A stretch of 64,000 nt of DNA from Kwoniella bestiolae CBS 10118 (Eukaryota > Basidiomycota > Tremellomycetes > Tremellales > Cryptococcaceae), in NCBI RefSeq assembly GCF_000512585.2, contig NC_089245.1, positions 620,001-684,000 on the forward strand. The letters are read 5' to 3'. The notes beneath the pieces were generated by a model. It was not told the origin of the DNA and ran no database searches. It saw nothing but the letters and a program-made list of their open reading frames with translations. Below are positions 1-13,108 of the stretch, piece by piece. The first letter of the stretch is position 1, and the number at the start of each line of letters is the position of its first letter. Made by a program: the position numbers and the translations under genes.

Positions 1-3000
1 ATCGGCAGTATCACGAAGACGACGAGAATCGTTTGCCTCAACTTGGGAACGAAATCCCCTCCTTCGCTCGTCATTCTCCCCTAGAACCTGCTCAGCCTAC
101 TTTCACTCCGGGATCAGGTGCAGACCTACTTGTTGCTAATGCAGCTGTAGGTGATCGCCCAATATCAAGGGGAACAATGGTATCATCTCAAGAACCATTC
201 GAGTATGAAGATCACCTCCGAAGGAGTCTATCTAGTCGAACAGCCAGAACAGCAATGGGTACAGCGGACCCACTACCTTCGATTGTTACTCCCGAACATG
301 ATGACGGTCAAAATACCGAAAACCTCGCTCATAGCGATGTTCAGGTCTCCGATGAACCTCTTCTCCCACCAAAACCTTCTTATGCCACGCCTACTCGCCC
401 AAATCATCAGCCTCACAGTTCTACTTCAACGGAAAGTACCATCCAAGGATCGCAGTCACCTGGTGGATCAACTCTGAGCGGTTTAGACTCAATGATGTTT
501 GTCATGGGAGGGTCATCGTTACCTGGTTCTGCTGGATTGAAACCTCATTCTAATGGTCAGCATTGGCCTCAGGAGGTCCATGAGGGTAGTGAATGGGGAA
601 CACCAGCCAAGGATCTGCATCGTAAGTAATCCACCGTTCTAGATCACTCGTTTCTGACTTGCGACACTCATTGCTAATCTCATGGATGTGTTCTTCTACA
701 GAAGCGACTTTCACCGACTCTCCCATACTACACAGTCCAGCTGAATTTTTTCAACCTCAAGTACCTTCTCAAGAAGAGGCTGTCGATGACGAAAGTAATC
801 TGACGCCTCCTTCTCGCTCTACCACCCGAACAGATAGCATGATGTCGTGGGAAGAAGTCGGAGGTAGGGAAGACCAAGAGATTCGGGTACCCACTGACAA
901 GACATACCACCAGAAGTCAGGAAGCTTCTCCGCCAAGCTTAAGGGTAGCGTTAGATCAGCTATGAAGAAACGAAGTCAGAGTAGAACGTCAATTACAAGT
1001 TCCACCACCAGTCCTCCAGCAAGTCCTATGAACCTTCAACCAGCTACATTCAGTAGGAGAGAATCAGAATCTTCCACTACCCCTTCATACTCGAAAGAAC
1101 ACAGTCCAAGGCACCAACCATCCGTCAGCTCATTATCCCCTTCTATTGCTCCTGATCCTCAAGCCGCTCTGTTGCTACAACATCAACTGTCGAATGATCC
1201 ATCTCAAGTATCATTTCTACCTCGAGCCAACCTCAATGATCCCCGTATCATGAGCGCTAAACTCTCTCCTTTCCCTGGCATCGCCCAGCTAGAACGCAAA
1301 AATACCGATGGATCAGTCACCCTGGGTGAACCGCCTAAACTCATCCATCAAGTCTCAGACTCCGCTGTTCCAAGTCAACAACGTGCGACACCACCAGTAG
1401 TGCAAGAATCCATATATGCCTTGCCGCTACCTACAACGCATCCAGACGACAAGAGAGCCTCAGCCGACAGTGCAACCAGGAGAAATTGGCTGTCTAAAGC
1501 ATTTGGACATTCCACCTCCCCGAGATCATCAGGCAGCGTATCTCGCAAGAGCTCTTCACCTGACGTTGCGGGAGAAGCTAGAACATTAGGTCAAGGAGCC
1601 CAGATCATCTCCTCAGATGTCGATCCGTTCGCTCCTCCTCCGCCACCTCAGCAAAATTTGGGAGTGAAACCCTCCCGACATAGGTCAGCCTCACCGAGCG
1701 TGTCGGTTGTTCCTGAAGTGAGCGAAGAAGGATCAAGATTTACGAGGTTCATCTCTATGAGAGGGGAGAATAATAAACCTGCTTTACTTGAGCACAAAGA
1801 GGAGGAACTGGAACAAAGATCCAAGGACGTCTTGACGAGGATGGATGCGGTATTGGCTCTTGGTCCGGACGATCCTGCTAGGCCGGAGATACTGGATGAT
1901 CCACCTAGGAAGTTGTTATTGTCTACTCAGATACTGCAAGTGGTCAATACGCATGTGAGTGTGACGCCTATATTTTCGCTGCTCTCGCATTGGCACTTGC
2001 TAATAGGATTATCGGTGTAGACCGTCAAAGACAGATACCTCTTCTTGTTCAACGACATCCTCGTCATCGCCAAACCCATCATATCCCATGGTATTCACGC
2101 CACCCTCGACATGAAATACATTGTCAAGTCGATTGTCTCACTTGATAAACTAGCAATATCAGGTTTCAATGAAGAGCCCACGGCTGAACCACCACGACAT
2201 CCAGTAGTCACCAACTTCATTGAAAGATTTGCTCAAGATCCCGTATCTGCCTGCGCATACTTGGTAGAAAGGAGCAACCCGAAGGTCGATACTGCCACGT
2301 TGGCTTCCTTGATATTCAAGACTCCCGAACTGGACAAAACTCAAGTCGGATACTTGTTAGCGCACAATGATAAGCTCATGAGGCATTTCATCGACCGATT
2401 CAATTTCCTGAATATCAGGATTGACGAGGCCTTGAGGATGTTCCTACTGTCTATCAGATTACCTACCGAACCCACCTCTTGTGAAACCCTATTGAGAGGC
2501 TTCGGGTATAGATACTTCGAGGCTAACCAGACTCAAATCGCTTATGACCGAGATCTGGCTGCCGAATTGGTGTTGGCCATTATCCAGTTCAACGATTCGC
2601 TCTACGGTACTTTCGGGTTCTCGTTACCGAATCATGCGATTACAAAGGAAACTTTCACATCGGCTTTCCAGTCTAAAGATCCCAGGGGACTAGTACCGGT
2701 AGATTTGTTGAGCGATATCTACGGCTCAATCAAGGGCAGGGAATTGGTTCAATCTCTAGATCCCAAAGAGGAGTCGAAATCATCAAAGAAGATAGATATT
2801 CACCCTAGACGACCAAGTAAATTATCTTACAACGTTTGGTCGGAAAAGATCACCATCTCCATTCCTGCTCCTGATCCTGCATTCAAGATCCAGCTTCTGG
2901 GTGAAGGCCTGGTGTTCGATACGCCCCTATTGGACTTTGCCAGAGCGTCGGAACTGTCCTTCAGAGTCAAGGGGACGAGTTTGGGTGTTAGGCATTTATC

Positions 3001-3774
3001 GTTCAATAGGATAGGAAGTAATGCGTGAGTCTAGCTGTGTTTTGGCGCAGACGGCGACTATTCCTAAGAGCTGATGGTATTGGATGGTGCAGTGCGTTAT
3101 ATGGTAATCTCGGTAACACCCGATTATTCACCGTCGAACGAGCATTCATGAAATACACATTCCACGTATCGTTCATCTCTCATTTAGGGATAAAGAGGAA
3201 ATACTGCTTCAGTCTGGATGATCTGGAAAGTAAGCGAAGATGGGGTAAATTATTATCTCGACAAATCCAACTGGCAAAACAAGTCAAAACGACAATCTCG
3301 AAATCAGAGATTAGACGGACCGCTGAAAATGTTTCTATCCAAGTATTGAGGGATGCGTTGATCCCCTTGGAATATAAGGCTTCTCCGGGTCATATAGAAA
3401 ATATAACGGATACAAATAACACCACTTCTACGAACGGTGGTGTAGAACATAGAGGTAGTGAGAGCACTACCAAAGAGAAAATTAGATCTGGAAGCGTTTC
3501 CATCTCATACACCAAATCATTGAAAGAGGAATATGACCTCGGTCCATTGGTACCCACTAAATCTACTCATCCCCCTATTGGATTGGGTGGAGTAGAGAAA
3601 CAATCGGGTATAATGGATGTTCAGACTGGAAAGGAGCTTGTGTTGCTTTGTAGACAGAATAGCCTGTTACCTGGATTATTGGAGTTGTTACATTCTGCTA
3701 AAGAGGTACAAATACCGGTCGGAGAAGGGGTAGAGAGGAATGATTCGGTGAAGAATAAGGGTGTGAGGGTGTAG
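1..3774 (+). CDS. Sec7-domain ARF guanine-nucleotide exchange factor, 3' part (5' end outside window)
   Basis: Exons 1-621, 702-1954, 2021-3024 and 3093-3774 join in phase to about 1186 residues; the start lies left of the window. The first ~600 residues are Ser/Pro-rich and probably disordered. A PH-like segment follows, with its strand DRYLFLFNDILVIAKP at about 2030-2080. A Sec7 domain occupies about 2200-2640: LDKTQVGYLL, FIDRFNFLNIRIDEALRMF and the loop SIRLPTEP, whose Glu matches the glutamic finger (usually FRLPGEA) that expels GDP from ARF. A second PH-like region (about 2830-3290) contains the third intron. By family, such proteins activate ARF GTPases on Golgi, endosome or plasma membranes. 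The PH-Sec7-PH layout with a disordered N-terminus recalls yeast Syt1/Yel1. Orthology to either is inference; the Sec7 call is firm. Confidence 0.85.
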
Positions 3775-3953
3775 GATAAGATAACGAATATTAACGATCT
3801 TTCTTTCTTTGTTTTTGTACATATCTTTATGTCTCGGTGGTATTGTACAATTGTATAGTAGTGTACCATGCATCATTCTGGGTATCTGATGTAATTATAG
3901 ATTGCATACTGACATATCCACAATGTAGGAGTTATACTACATAATTACTCCTA

Positions 3954-4020
3954 CACAATCACAAACACAATCACAATCACAATCACAATCACAATCACAA
4001 TCACAAACACAAACACAAAC
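3954..4020. repeat. Microsatellite (TCACAA)n/(ACACAA)n
   Basis: About eleven hexamers, first TCACAA units and then ACACAA units, lie between the converging 3' ends of the Sec7 gene and the Ser-rich gene. Simple repeat; no function is evident. Confidence 0.9.
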
Positions 4021-4058
4021 ATTATACAGCGGAATTCCCTTCAAACAGATAAGTGAAA

Positions 4059-6758
4059 TTATTTCTTAGACTTGGAATGGAAGAATCTTGTGAACGAACT
4101 GGTCCGTTCTCCCAATTTGGGTCTGGACGAAGTCGGAGTCGAGCGAGGAGAAGGAGGCTCAATGAAAGTGATGGATCGTCTTTTCGTGAGACTCGGTCGA
4201 GATTCGTCTATTTGCTTGCCTTGCTCTTGATCTTTCGGTTTAGGCGACTTGCTAGATTGTGGCGAGGAAGGGAATGTGTATAACCCCGCTTTCCCCTTCC
4301 CTTTTCCGTTCGCTGCTGCTGTGGCAGGAGAGGTGCTGGAGGAAGAAGGAGATGGGAAAGTGTATTCCTGCTTTATTGAGATGGGGAAAGATAATCCCCT
4401 GAACATCCCTGGTCTGCCACTACCACCACCGACTCCAGCTTGTGGATTCGGATTCGCATCTGGATCTGTCAAGAGCCTTTTGATCGTCGGTTTGGGCTTA
4501 TTCATCTCACCTATCTCTCCTATACTTCCATTGGGAGTCGTATCCTCCAGTACTAGGTGCATATCCTCTATCGAAAGTGTTTTACGGGCAATCCGAGATT
4601 CGTTGATCCGAATCGTGCTTATCTCCTTCTCCGCTTTCGGTGAAGTCGGTTGAGTAATGATATCCTTGAAAGGTAAGACTTTCGCCGCCTCGTACTCTGG
4701 AGAAGGGATTGGTCGTCCTCTGTCAATCAACGGTCCTCGGGGAGTTTTGGGCGATCCCAACGATCCAGATCCACTGGATTCCGAGAAGAAGCTCTTGGAG
4801 GTGGTGGGAGTGATCATGGGATCGTACGTCGGTGTGGACGTGGGAGAGGGGTCGGGATTACGCAGGAAGTGGGACGGGGGGTTGAACCGTGGTGTCTCGG
4901 CATTTGGACTGATGAGCGTGGTGTTTGGGAAGGTGTAGGTTGGAAGGACGATCGAGGGAGGTGCGTTGGCACGTAATTTCGGGGGTGCGTCTATTTCGGA
5001 GGATACTTTTGGGGTGACCTTGGGACCATCGATGATTATTTGAGGGGCAAGGTATCCGTATTCACCTATACTGACTACCGAGGATGCTCTCGTACCAGTC
5101 GATGGTCTCGAGTTCTTCCTCCTAGTGCTAGGCTCCGCCCCATCGGCCTCGGACGACTTCCGTGTAGAGGTCGAACCTGACATCCTTCTGAAGGCACTTT
5201 CCTTGACCAGTGACATCCTCCTCTCAGCCAAGGAAGCTCTTCTAGACGCATCGTTGATATCCGAGCTAGAGCCATTGAACGATCCACTGCGAGTGCTCTT
5301 TCTTCCCATTCCTGGTACCAACGAGCTTCTCCTCCTCTCACCCAGCGAACTTCGCCTGGATGATTCTCCGCCATCGGAAATTACTGATTGACGTCTCAGT
5401 GATTCTCGTAATGGGGAGATACCCAATGGTGTTGCCCTGGCGAGGGGGAACGATCCGGACGCTCTAATTTCTAAACCCTTTATCTGTTCTTGAGAGGAGG
5501 CGGTGGAGGAGATAAGAGGGTTGGAGACTGATCTCGCGAGCCCTGGTCTTGGAGGTGCTGCGCCGGGTGGAACACCGATGGTACGTGGTGCGACGTATGT
5601 CGTGATTGACCTATTCAATAATGGCCTACTTCGATCTCGGAGTAATGCGTTGGGCTGAGCAGAGGGAGGAGGAGTACCGATCCCTTGGATAGTGATATCA
5701 TCCTGGGGGAATCGGGTGGCGTGGAGTAGAGGTGAGGGACTGACTGATAAAGGATCTAATTGATTCTCTTCCGGAGCGTTTGGTGGAGCTCTCGCCACTG
5801 ATTCTAGAGGGTAATTGGAGAATAAGGAGGGAACGAAGGAAGCTCCGTTCCTTGAGTCTGGTGAAGGTATGTAAGATTCCGTATGAACTTCTGAATCGTC
5901 CTCGTCTTCATCGTACTCTGAATTATAATCGGAAGTACAAGACGACCAAGCTTGATAATCCCATGCTCCATCCAGATCTTCCTCCTCGTCACTGTACCCA
6001 TGCGTCACTTCCACTACCTCTGAGAACCGCCTTCGCAGTAAGTCGAGACTCGCTATATTCCGTAGCCTAGCTTCTTCCATCGCATCAACCATCGATGAAT
6101 TCCTCCTCGATCGCCAAAGCGTCGAGGACAGTGCGCTCGATCTCCGGCGAGTAAGCGACTGGGCACCAGCACTCTTCGCACTGGATCGTCGTCTCTGTTC
6201 GGCGAGGTCGAATCCCAGTAAACTTGGGTTGGATTGACGTCTAGCTTCGAAAGGGAGTCTGGGGGCTTTGGTAAGTGACATGGACAATGAGATTGATGAT
6301 CCCCTCCTACTATCTAGACTCCCGCATAAACTCCCACGGGGAGATACAGAGATGACCGATCCTCCAGCTGATAAGGCCCATGAGGGTCTTCTCCCCAACC
6401 ACCTAGGCTCCTCCTCCTCCTCCTGTTCTCGTTCTTGCATCTCATCGTACTCCTCCGCTTGGATCTCTTCGTGGCTATGATCAAATTCGAAGGCATGATC
6501 GGTGGGAAAGGTGGGGGATCGGAATTCTTCGGAAGGGGATGTGGCAGAGTATGACGAGTCGGGCGAATGGACTGCTGAGGGCACCGCCGAGTCTAGGGGG
6601 TCAATCATTTCGTCTATGGGCGTGGGGGCATAGATCGTCGGATGGGACCAGAAAGCCACTTGGCCGCTGCGATGGTATAGAGCAGTTAGTATGATTTTTC
6701 TGTTTTTTGTCTGATCGTTCAGCTGGACTAGAATTTGGACTTACACTTGCGTAGACAT
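4059..6758 (-). CDS. Ser-rich protein with repeated basophilic kinase sites, unknown function
   Basis: Two exons, 6745-6758 and 4059-6666, joined by a 78-nt intron (donor GTAAGT, acceptor CGCAG), give 873 aa. The 14-nt first exon supplies ATG (MSTQ) and leads in phase into GQVAFWSHPTIYAP, so the true start is at 6758. I recognise no folded domain. An acidic stretch lies in the N-terminal third (EEYDEMQEREQEEEEEP, and near SEYDEDEDDSEV). The middle carries more than ten Arg-rich sites such as RRRSS, RRNSS, RRQS, RRSS, RRAS, RRMS and RKSS, which fit PKA/AGC or 14-3-3 motifs; the C-terminus has more (KRRSITF). It looks like a phosphorylated scaffold, but no function can be assigned. The 3' end faces the Sec7 gene. 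Confidence 0.8.
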
Positions 6759-9020
6759 GATGATTGCGGCCTCACGATCAACGGACAGGTGCTACAGTAT
6801 CTTAGTGAGATGAGGATTGGTTTTGTCGTTGTCGAGAACAAAAGGGGATAGTATATGTTTAGGACACTTGGTTTGGTATGGTTTCACTCAATGTCCGGCG
6901 ATGAGTATATATCGAAGTTTAACTATTGATGATTGAGGTCAAAGGAATGTTGTTCGCGTGTGAATGACGATGATGAAGTAGTTTAGAAATTATGTATGTC
7001 TGTTTCCAACTGACAGGACCTCCTTCTTGTACTTGGTCTTGAGAAGTCGAGAATAAACTTTCATTTAGTGTAAAAGTCAGGAACACAGAGCAGCAAAAGC
7101 GTACTGTATGTCGATGTATTGTACTGCAGATCCTACAACGATGTCCGAATAGCAAGCCAGAAAGAAGGTGTGTGGAATGTTGTATCGTGGATGATATAGG
7201 ATATGCGATATACCTCGATCGACGTGTCTCAATATAACCGCCAATGTCTCACCGATAGGGACAAGTTCAGGATTGGCCACGAGTTCAACATTCACTCCAC
7301 TATTGCCGTACTGGCATCGTTCGTTATTCGGATAAGTCAGTCGTGCTTCTTGCTTACGACTTGCTTCTGACATGTTAGGTAATTCATCCGAGACTTTGGT
7401 AATTCGAAGACTACGATCTACAGCACCGCGCTCGGATCGTACAAACGGGGGAAATGGCTTGTACCTTTTTCTATCTCCTTTTGAAGCTCTACATATGCAA
7501 AACTCGGCGATCGTCGGTAAGAGCGCCAGAGCGACGATGATGTACGTGGAAAATCAAAAACAGACTTCTTCGCATCCCGTCGATCTCTTTGAACTCAACC
7601 CGAAGAGGAAAGAAGATCGACGTTTTACGAGAATGATCGGCAGAACCGTTTTTGCGACCAGATCCATCCTTAGAATATTCCAAATGTCTGAGCAATGTCA
7701 TGACAGGATAGTATAGCCTTCTGCCTCTTCCAGGTGAGGGACGCTCTACTGTTCTCCCGTAGCCGCCGATCATGCAGAGTCAGAGTCAATCACCGCTCTA
7801 TATACACATGGATTGATTGTTGAGGTTCTCCGGTTCTTACCGAAATCGTCTGTTTTGTCGTTTTCGTCGAAACTCAGGGTAAACACCAGTGATCGACAGG
7901 TACGACTAGTCTCTTTATTTTGGTACCTTTTTGCACTGTCAGTAGGTGTAGTAACCCCTGCTTACCTGCATATACTGCTCTCTCTTTACAGCTTACAGTC
8001 CGTCGTTCTCACGCGTGGCAATTGGTAACTAACCCTTAGGCTTCAGTCAGTTACAGATCTACGTATGTACGAGGCGTCCTGCAAAGCGAATAGGCGATGA
8101 CGAGGCATGGTGAGCACGCGAAAGCCACTGATAGCATTTCCGTATCATGTACATACGTCGTCGTTGACATTTCTATCGTGATGTTTACTAATAATACGGA
8201 GCCACATACGTGGATGACCATAAATCGTCAGAGATGGTTAGTCTGCAAGCGTGCTTGAACCGGGTACAACTGCAGTGCCCCCTTTCGGTCGTCCTTCGAT
8301 GAAGATTATGATGGTCCTCCGCCTTCAGGATCGCCTTCAGGATGAATCCGACGTACCTCATCTCGTACCTTCGGCGCCGATAGGCTCATGGGTGCGCCAT
8401 GTTCACATGATGGTTGGTAGCTCGAAGCCCATGTTCAGTAGTCCGAAATATGATCCGGAGATGGACTTTGAGAATCGACGATTCGGATTAGCAAGTCACG
8501 TTTGAAGCTGGACAACGGTTCTGATAATCATACAAACTTGACATACTCTTCCTATTGGATGTCCATTTGATACTTCACTCACACGGATGACTGCTGTATG
8601 TTTCCTATGCTGCATATCACGATTTTGCTTGTCGCTTTCTACCCATCTGCTGATCGCAAAGACGTCAAGTTCAACCTTGTTGAATAGCTCGCGCCTGATT
8701 AGCCTCCTTGGCACATATCAGCGAAGATAGGCTCACAATGACGCCGGTGGTATGCTCCGTGCCTAACTGTTTCGCTGCTTCCCGCTACGTCATCTGATGG
8801 GGGCTCCATAACAACCAGCATGAGCATGTGTATGTACTGTATGAGTTGGATGAAACGTTGAAAGGGTCATATCATAACACTTACCACTCGGTCGCATACT
8901 CACCATTACACTTCATGACACAAGGTCGACGATTATAATTTGAGAGAGCATCTCGCCTAGGACAGCTCCCACCAAAGAAAAGACTCTCCATTGAGACGGT
9001 TTTAGGCCAAAGAATCGACC
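6759..9020. other. 2.3 kb stretch without a convincing gene
   Basis: It holds the promoter side of the Ser-rich gene (left) and of the Nvj2-like gene (right). Open frames of 60-115 codons occur on both strands, but only the minus-strand one at 7082-7546 (listed separately) looks protein-like. A short direct repeat (CGCCTTCAGGAT) occurs near 8320-8342. No RNA gene was recognised. Confidence 0.5.
7082..7546 (-). pseudogene. Unresolved open frame, possible gene fragment
   Basis: On the minus strand one frame stays open from about 7546 to 7200. It reads a hydrophobic stretch (TYIIVALALLPTIAEFC), then basic and polar sequence (RASKGDRKRYKPFPPF) and further on VNVELVANPELVPIGETLA. A plausible 81-nt intron (7134-7214, donor GTATAT, acceptor TTGTAG) would link it to SAVQYIDIQYAFAALCS and a stop at 7082. 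No ATG or acceptor joins the 5' side in frame; the frame is closed just upstream by TGA, and a different open frame continues to 7773. The internal ATG at 7373 would give only about 70 aa. It could be a decayed gene, a gene with a missed exon, or chance. I do not recognise the product. Confidence 0.25.
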
Positions 9021-12000
9021 ATGTGGTGGCCTTTCCAGTGGTTGGTGATCTATGTCCTTGGAGGTATTACGTTCGTGCCCTTGGTGATAGTCCTTGCCAT
9101 TGGTAAGTACAATCTTCTTCCACCATCTGCTGGTGATCAGACAACCTGAAATTCCGTTTGTATAGTCTACGTCTACAAGTATGGATCGGTACCCATAGGG
9201 GACTCGGATCCTCACAAAGTTGAAAAAGCAGAGTTGCAAGATGAGCAGGAGAAGAATGAGCAAATCGAAAAGAGTAAAAACTCTCTCGTTGGGGTAGCAG
9301 AGAAGCCCATGTCTGGGTGGCTGACTGTTAGACGTCAATTCAAACCCATCACTTCTGGTTCGAAGAATGCTATAGTCACCGGCTCTAATGCTGACTCAGC
9401 TGATGAAGCGGAACATGAAGACTTGGAAAAGGAGAAAGGAGATACAGAATCAATCATCACAAACGCTTCATCATCCACTGCCGCTTCTACCAGCAGCCCC
9501 AATCCTACCACCTACTCAGCTCGGATAGCTCAGACCTATCGATCGATGGTAGAGTCTCGCGCAGCTAAGAAAGAACCCGTTCCAAAGGAATTCTTCTTTT
9601 GTGTACTCAAGGGCTCAGTGTTATTCCTGTATGAAGATGAATCGCAGACCAATTGTGTTGCTGCTCTTGGAGTGGACCAATATACTGTCAGGATAGAGAA
9701 GGAAGATGGAAAGAGGTTTAAAGGGAAAGACGCGGAGATGTTCTCTAAGCGTAATGCGGTGGTGTTGAAGGTTGCGAAAGGTGTGGAGAAGAAGGGATTA
9801 CCGTTGGTTAGCAAGGACACTCAAGCTGGAAATGAAGAGGGGAGAGAAAGGGAAATGGAGAATAAGCCAATCTTCTTGTTTACCAAATCAAATATGAAGT
9901 GAGTCGTGCAGTCTCACTTCTTGGTTGTGAAACCAGACTATCGCCGGAAGCTGACTGATCGCAGGATGGAGGATTGGTACCTCGCACTTCTTGAAGCCTC
10001 TTCTCAAGCAGCTCAGGCCAAAATATCCGACGTATTCGAATCGAGGGATATGCAGGCGTTGGTGGATACGATAGACACCGAACCAGATCCTATACCCATG
10101 AGATGGTTCAATGGTATGCTGGGAAGGATATTCTTCTCATTATATCGAACGGAAGCTCTTGACCAGGTGAGTAGAAAGAATGCATTTACCTCCGAATGAT
10201 GGAAGACAGGAAAGCTGATTAGTGTATGTTATAGTTTATCATTACCAAAATGATGAAGAAGCTTACCCGGGTGAACAGACCCTCTTTCCTCGGTCCCATA
10301 GTAGTGAGAGAGGTGAATGTGGGAACCTCGCCGCCATTGTAAGCTTTAATACCGTTTCTGCGTATGAACAGAAAAGCTCATCACCAAGTATAGTTTCTCA
10401 AAACCTATGTTGAAAGATCTGACTGCAGAAGGGACTGCGGCATTCGAAGCAAATGTGCAGTACAGGTCTCATCCCAGTCGACCTAATTCACAAGTCCGCA
10501 TCACTATCGCTACTACCGCAACTATTCCTACAGGATTCAAGCCCTATGTCGTGGATCTGGTACTGGCTGTAGTGGTGAAATCGTTAGAAGGCAATCTGGT
10601 CCTGCAAATCAAGAAGCCTCCCAGTAGTAGGGTCTGGTATGGCTTCACCTCAATGCCAAAGATGGATATCGAGATCATACCTGTAGTCAGTGAGAGGAAG
10701 ATTCAGATTGGGATGGTGCTGAAAGCTATCGAGAAGCAATTAAGGGATGTTGTAAGTGCTCCGCACGCTCTCCTTCTCCCAAGTCTATGCTTCTTCCTCT
10801 TCTTATCTCGGGCTATGAAGCTGACAACTGTCGACAGATCGCAGAATCCGTTGTGCTGCCTAATATGGACGATCTAGCTTTCTTCGACACTTCCAAGCTG
10901 AACATACGCGGGGCAATATTCAATGATTCCAGCAAGATCAAGCGCACAACCGAGAGCGAAGAATCAGATACGACGGTGCCGAAACCAGAAGTGGAGATCC
11001 AGACTTCAAACGAAGATCCATCCTCAGCCGTGCCCGCTACAACGAATCTACGGAAGAGGAACATACAGAAATCGCGAACAGTCGATGTCAATGGGTCAGG
11101 GGAGACCGAACGGGCACCTCAGCTGGGTATACCTCGTACAGACACTGCGCCGCCTACGATCAGTAATGGCACTACCAACAAAACAGCTGCCACTGTTCAA
11201 GCGACCAAGAAGTGGTTTGCTCAAACTGGCTCCGCTCGACCTCCTTCTCTCACCACACAGACAGTGACTGGAGCAATCCAGCACCCATCTGATGACAACC
11301 TGATACGACAACGATCGAACAGCTCGGAATTTCAACGCTCTTCATCAGCTGATCCCACTCTCAACAACGCAAACTTCACTAACAGCCCTGCAATAGCTGC
11401 AGTACAAGTTTCCTCTAGCACTGCTCCGCTGTCGGAAGAAGAGAAGAAAATACTTGAAGCAGCTCAACCCTCCGACAATACACCCTCAACCACTCCTCGA
11501 GGCGAACTCAATATTCGGGCGCTGGCTGGTGAACCCCGGCAATCTGATGCATCCATCGGTTCCACGAGTAGCTCAAGCACTGGAGCCAACATCCCTTCCA
11601 CAGCACCGCATAGCTCGACCGCCTCACTCATCAGCAGTCTTCGGGCTCGTGACAAGCAAGCTCTCCAAGCTCAAGTCGGTACAGCCAGGGAGAGTCTTAA
11701 GAAATGGGGTGTAGGATTAGCGGCTAAGCGTAAAGCGATGAAGGAGGGTGTACAACACAGGGAAGAACATCGGCCGCCGGCGTTATACAGACCTCCGGAA
11801 GAGGATCTTCGCGAAGATGAGAGATCGTCATTGGCGACGTCGCCCAATCGCTCCTTACAAGATAGATTGAACGCTGCGGCACACGCTGGCGTCACCCCAG
11901 TTCCTATGCCGATACCAGCCAGGGACAGATCCGCATCCTCAAGCTCCAGACCCAGTTTATTCGCGTCTCCTAGTTCGGCCGCATCTCCAGCATCTGCCTC

Positions 12001-12889
12001 TCCTCCGAAATGGTCTCCACCATCTTCAAAACCTACTACAGGAGTAGTCAAGGATGACATCTCGCAGCATCCCAGCTCCTTCACATCTACACCTCCGCAT
12101 ACTCGCCGACCATCTGGATCAGCACCGGTCTTTGTACAGCCTACTTCCGGAAGGTCGATGGTGGTGCCTAGAGTACCGAAACGACCTGGTCAAGTGACGG
12201 GTATAGGTCATAATGCTGCGGAACCAATGGTCAGGAAAGTATCGACGGAAGATGGTCTAAGGGAAGAATTAGTCGAAAATGTTCATGCGGAAGAACCGAA
12301 AGTTCCTCCAACTTTACCACCAAGAAGATCGAAAGAATCACTTCGACCCGATGAGACTCCGTCTGCCAATCCACCTGATATACCTTCTCCGGCCAAACCC
12401 TCCACACCTATCTCTGCCGTCCCACCTCCTTTACCCCCTCGAAAACCATCGCCCGTCAATTCAGGTGACCATACACCTTCTCAGATTGAGCCATCACATC
12501 AGCCCGATACCGAGGTCTCGAGCAGTAATGCTGAGCCCGTCCGACCAGAGATACAGGAAAGATCCAACTCGATTGCCGCCTTACCGTCAATCGACACTCC
12601 CGATCCTCAGTTCAATGACATACCTAATATCGACATCACGTCTCCTAGGACCACCGAAATAGAATCTTCGTTATCGAAAAGTCCGGGATCTGCTTCGACC
12701 GCTGAGAATGCTTTGAGAAGTCTGGTAGCGAAGAACGAAGAAGCTCTCAAGGCGAAAGGGAGAAAGAGCGAACCCTCTTCACCTAATCCCGGTGTAACGC
12801 CGATCCCTTCGTCAGGGGAAGATACTCAAGAGATTCGGAAGGATATTGAAGGAGACAATCAAAAGGAGAATACTGAGATCGCTGTATAA
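9021..12889 (+). CDS. Nvj2/Tex2-like PH and SMP-domain lipid-transfer protein
   Basis: Six exons (9021-9102, 9166-9898, 9965-10166, 10235-10338, 10394-10751, 10838-12889) give 1176 aa with all phases consistent. Residues ~8-28 form an N-terminal membrane anchor starting [15 protein letters not shown], typical of the family. A PH-like domain spans about residues 73-285 (GWLTVRR to [12 protein letters not shown]). A synaptotagmin-like mitochondrial lipid-binding (SMP) domain follows, about 330-520 ([56 protein letters not shown]). The remaining ~650 residues are Ser/Pro-rich and contain SH3-ligand-like stretches PPTLPPRRS and [11 protein letters not shown]. Yeast Nvj2 is an ER protein that moves ceramide and other lipids at ER-Golgi and nucleus-vacuole contacts. 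The family call is firm; the organelle contact is inferred. Confidence 0.88.
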
Positions 12890-13108
12890 CGTTGCGGGAA
12901 AATGAACACATCAAATATATGTTGTACCATGTTTGGACGAATTGATGCATGATAAGGTGTCTTACGATATCACTGCTACGGAAGGAAGAATGGTCTGGAT
13001 CGTACGAGCAACTATTAGGATACATTGCATTGTTCATTTACCTATCTGACAAGGTGTGTTCATTATGACCCATTGTTAAAGTCGCTCTGGACAGATATGA
13101 TTCTGATC

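Noticed and set aside
3954..4020. Telomere-like or CRISPR-like repeat
   Set aside because: It is a plain CACAAT-type hexamer microsatellite without spacers, and lies between convergent genes inside the window.
4249..4938. Plus-strand frames of 93-134 codons
   Set aside because: Antisense to the long Ser-rich coding exon; Ser/Arg codon bias commonly opens the opposite strand.
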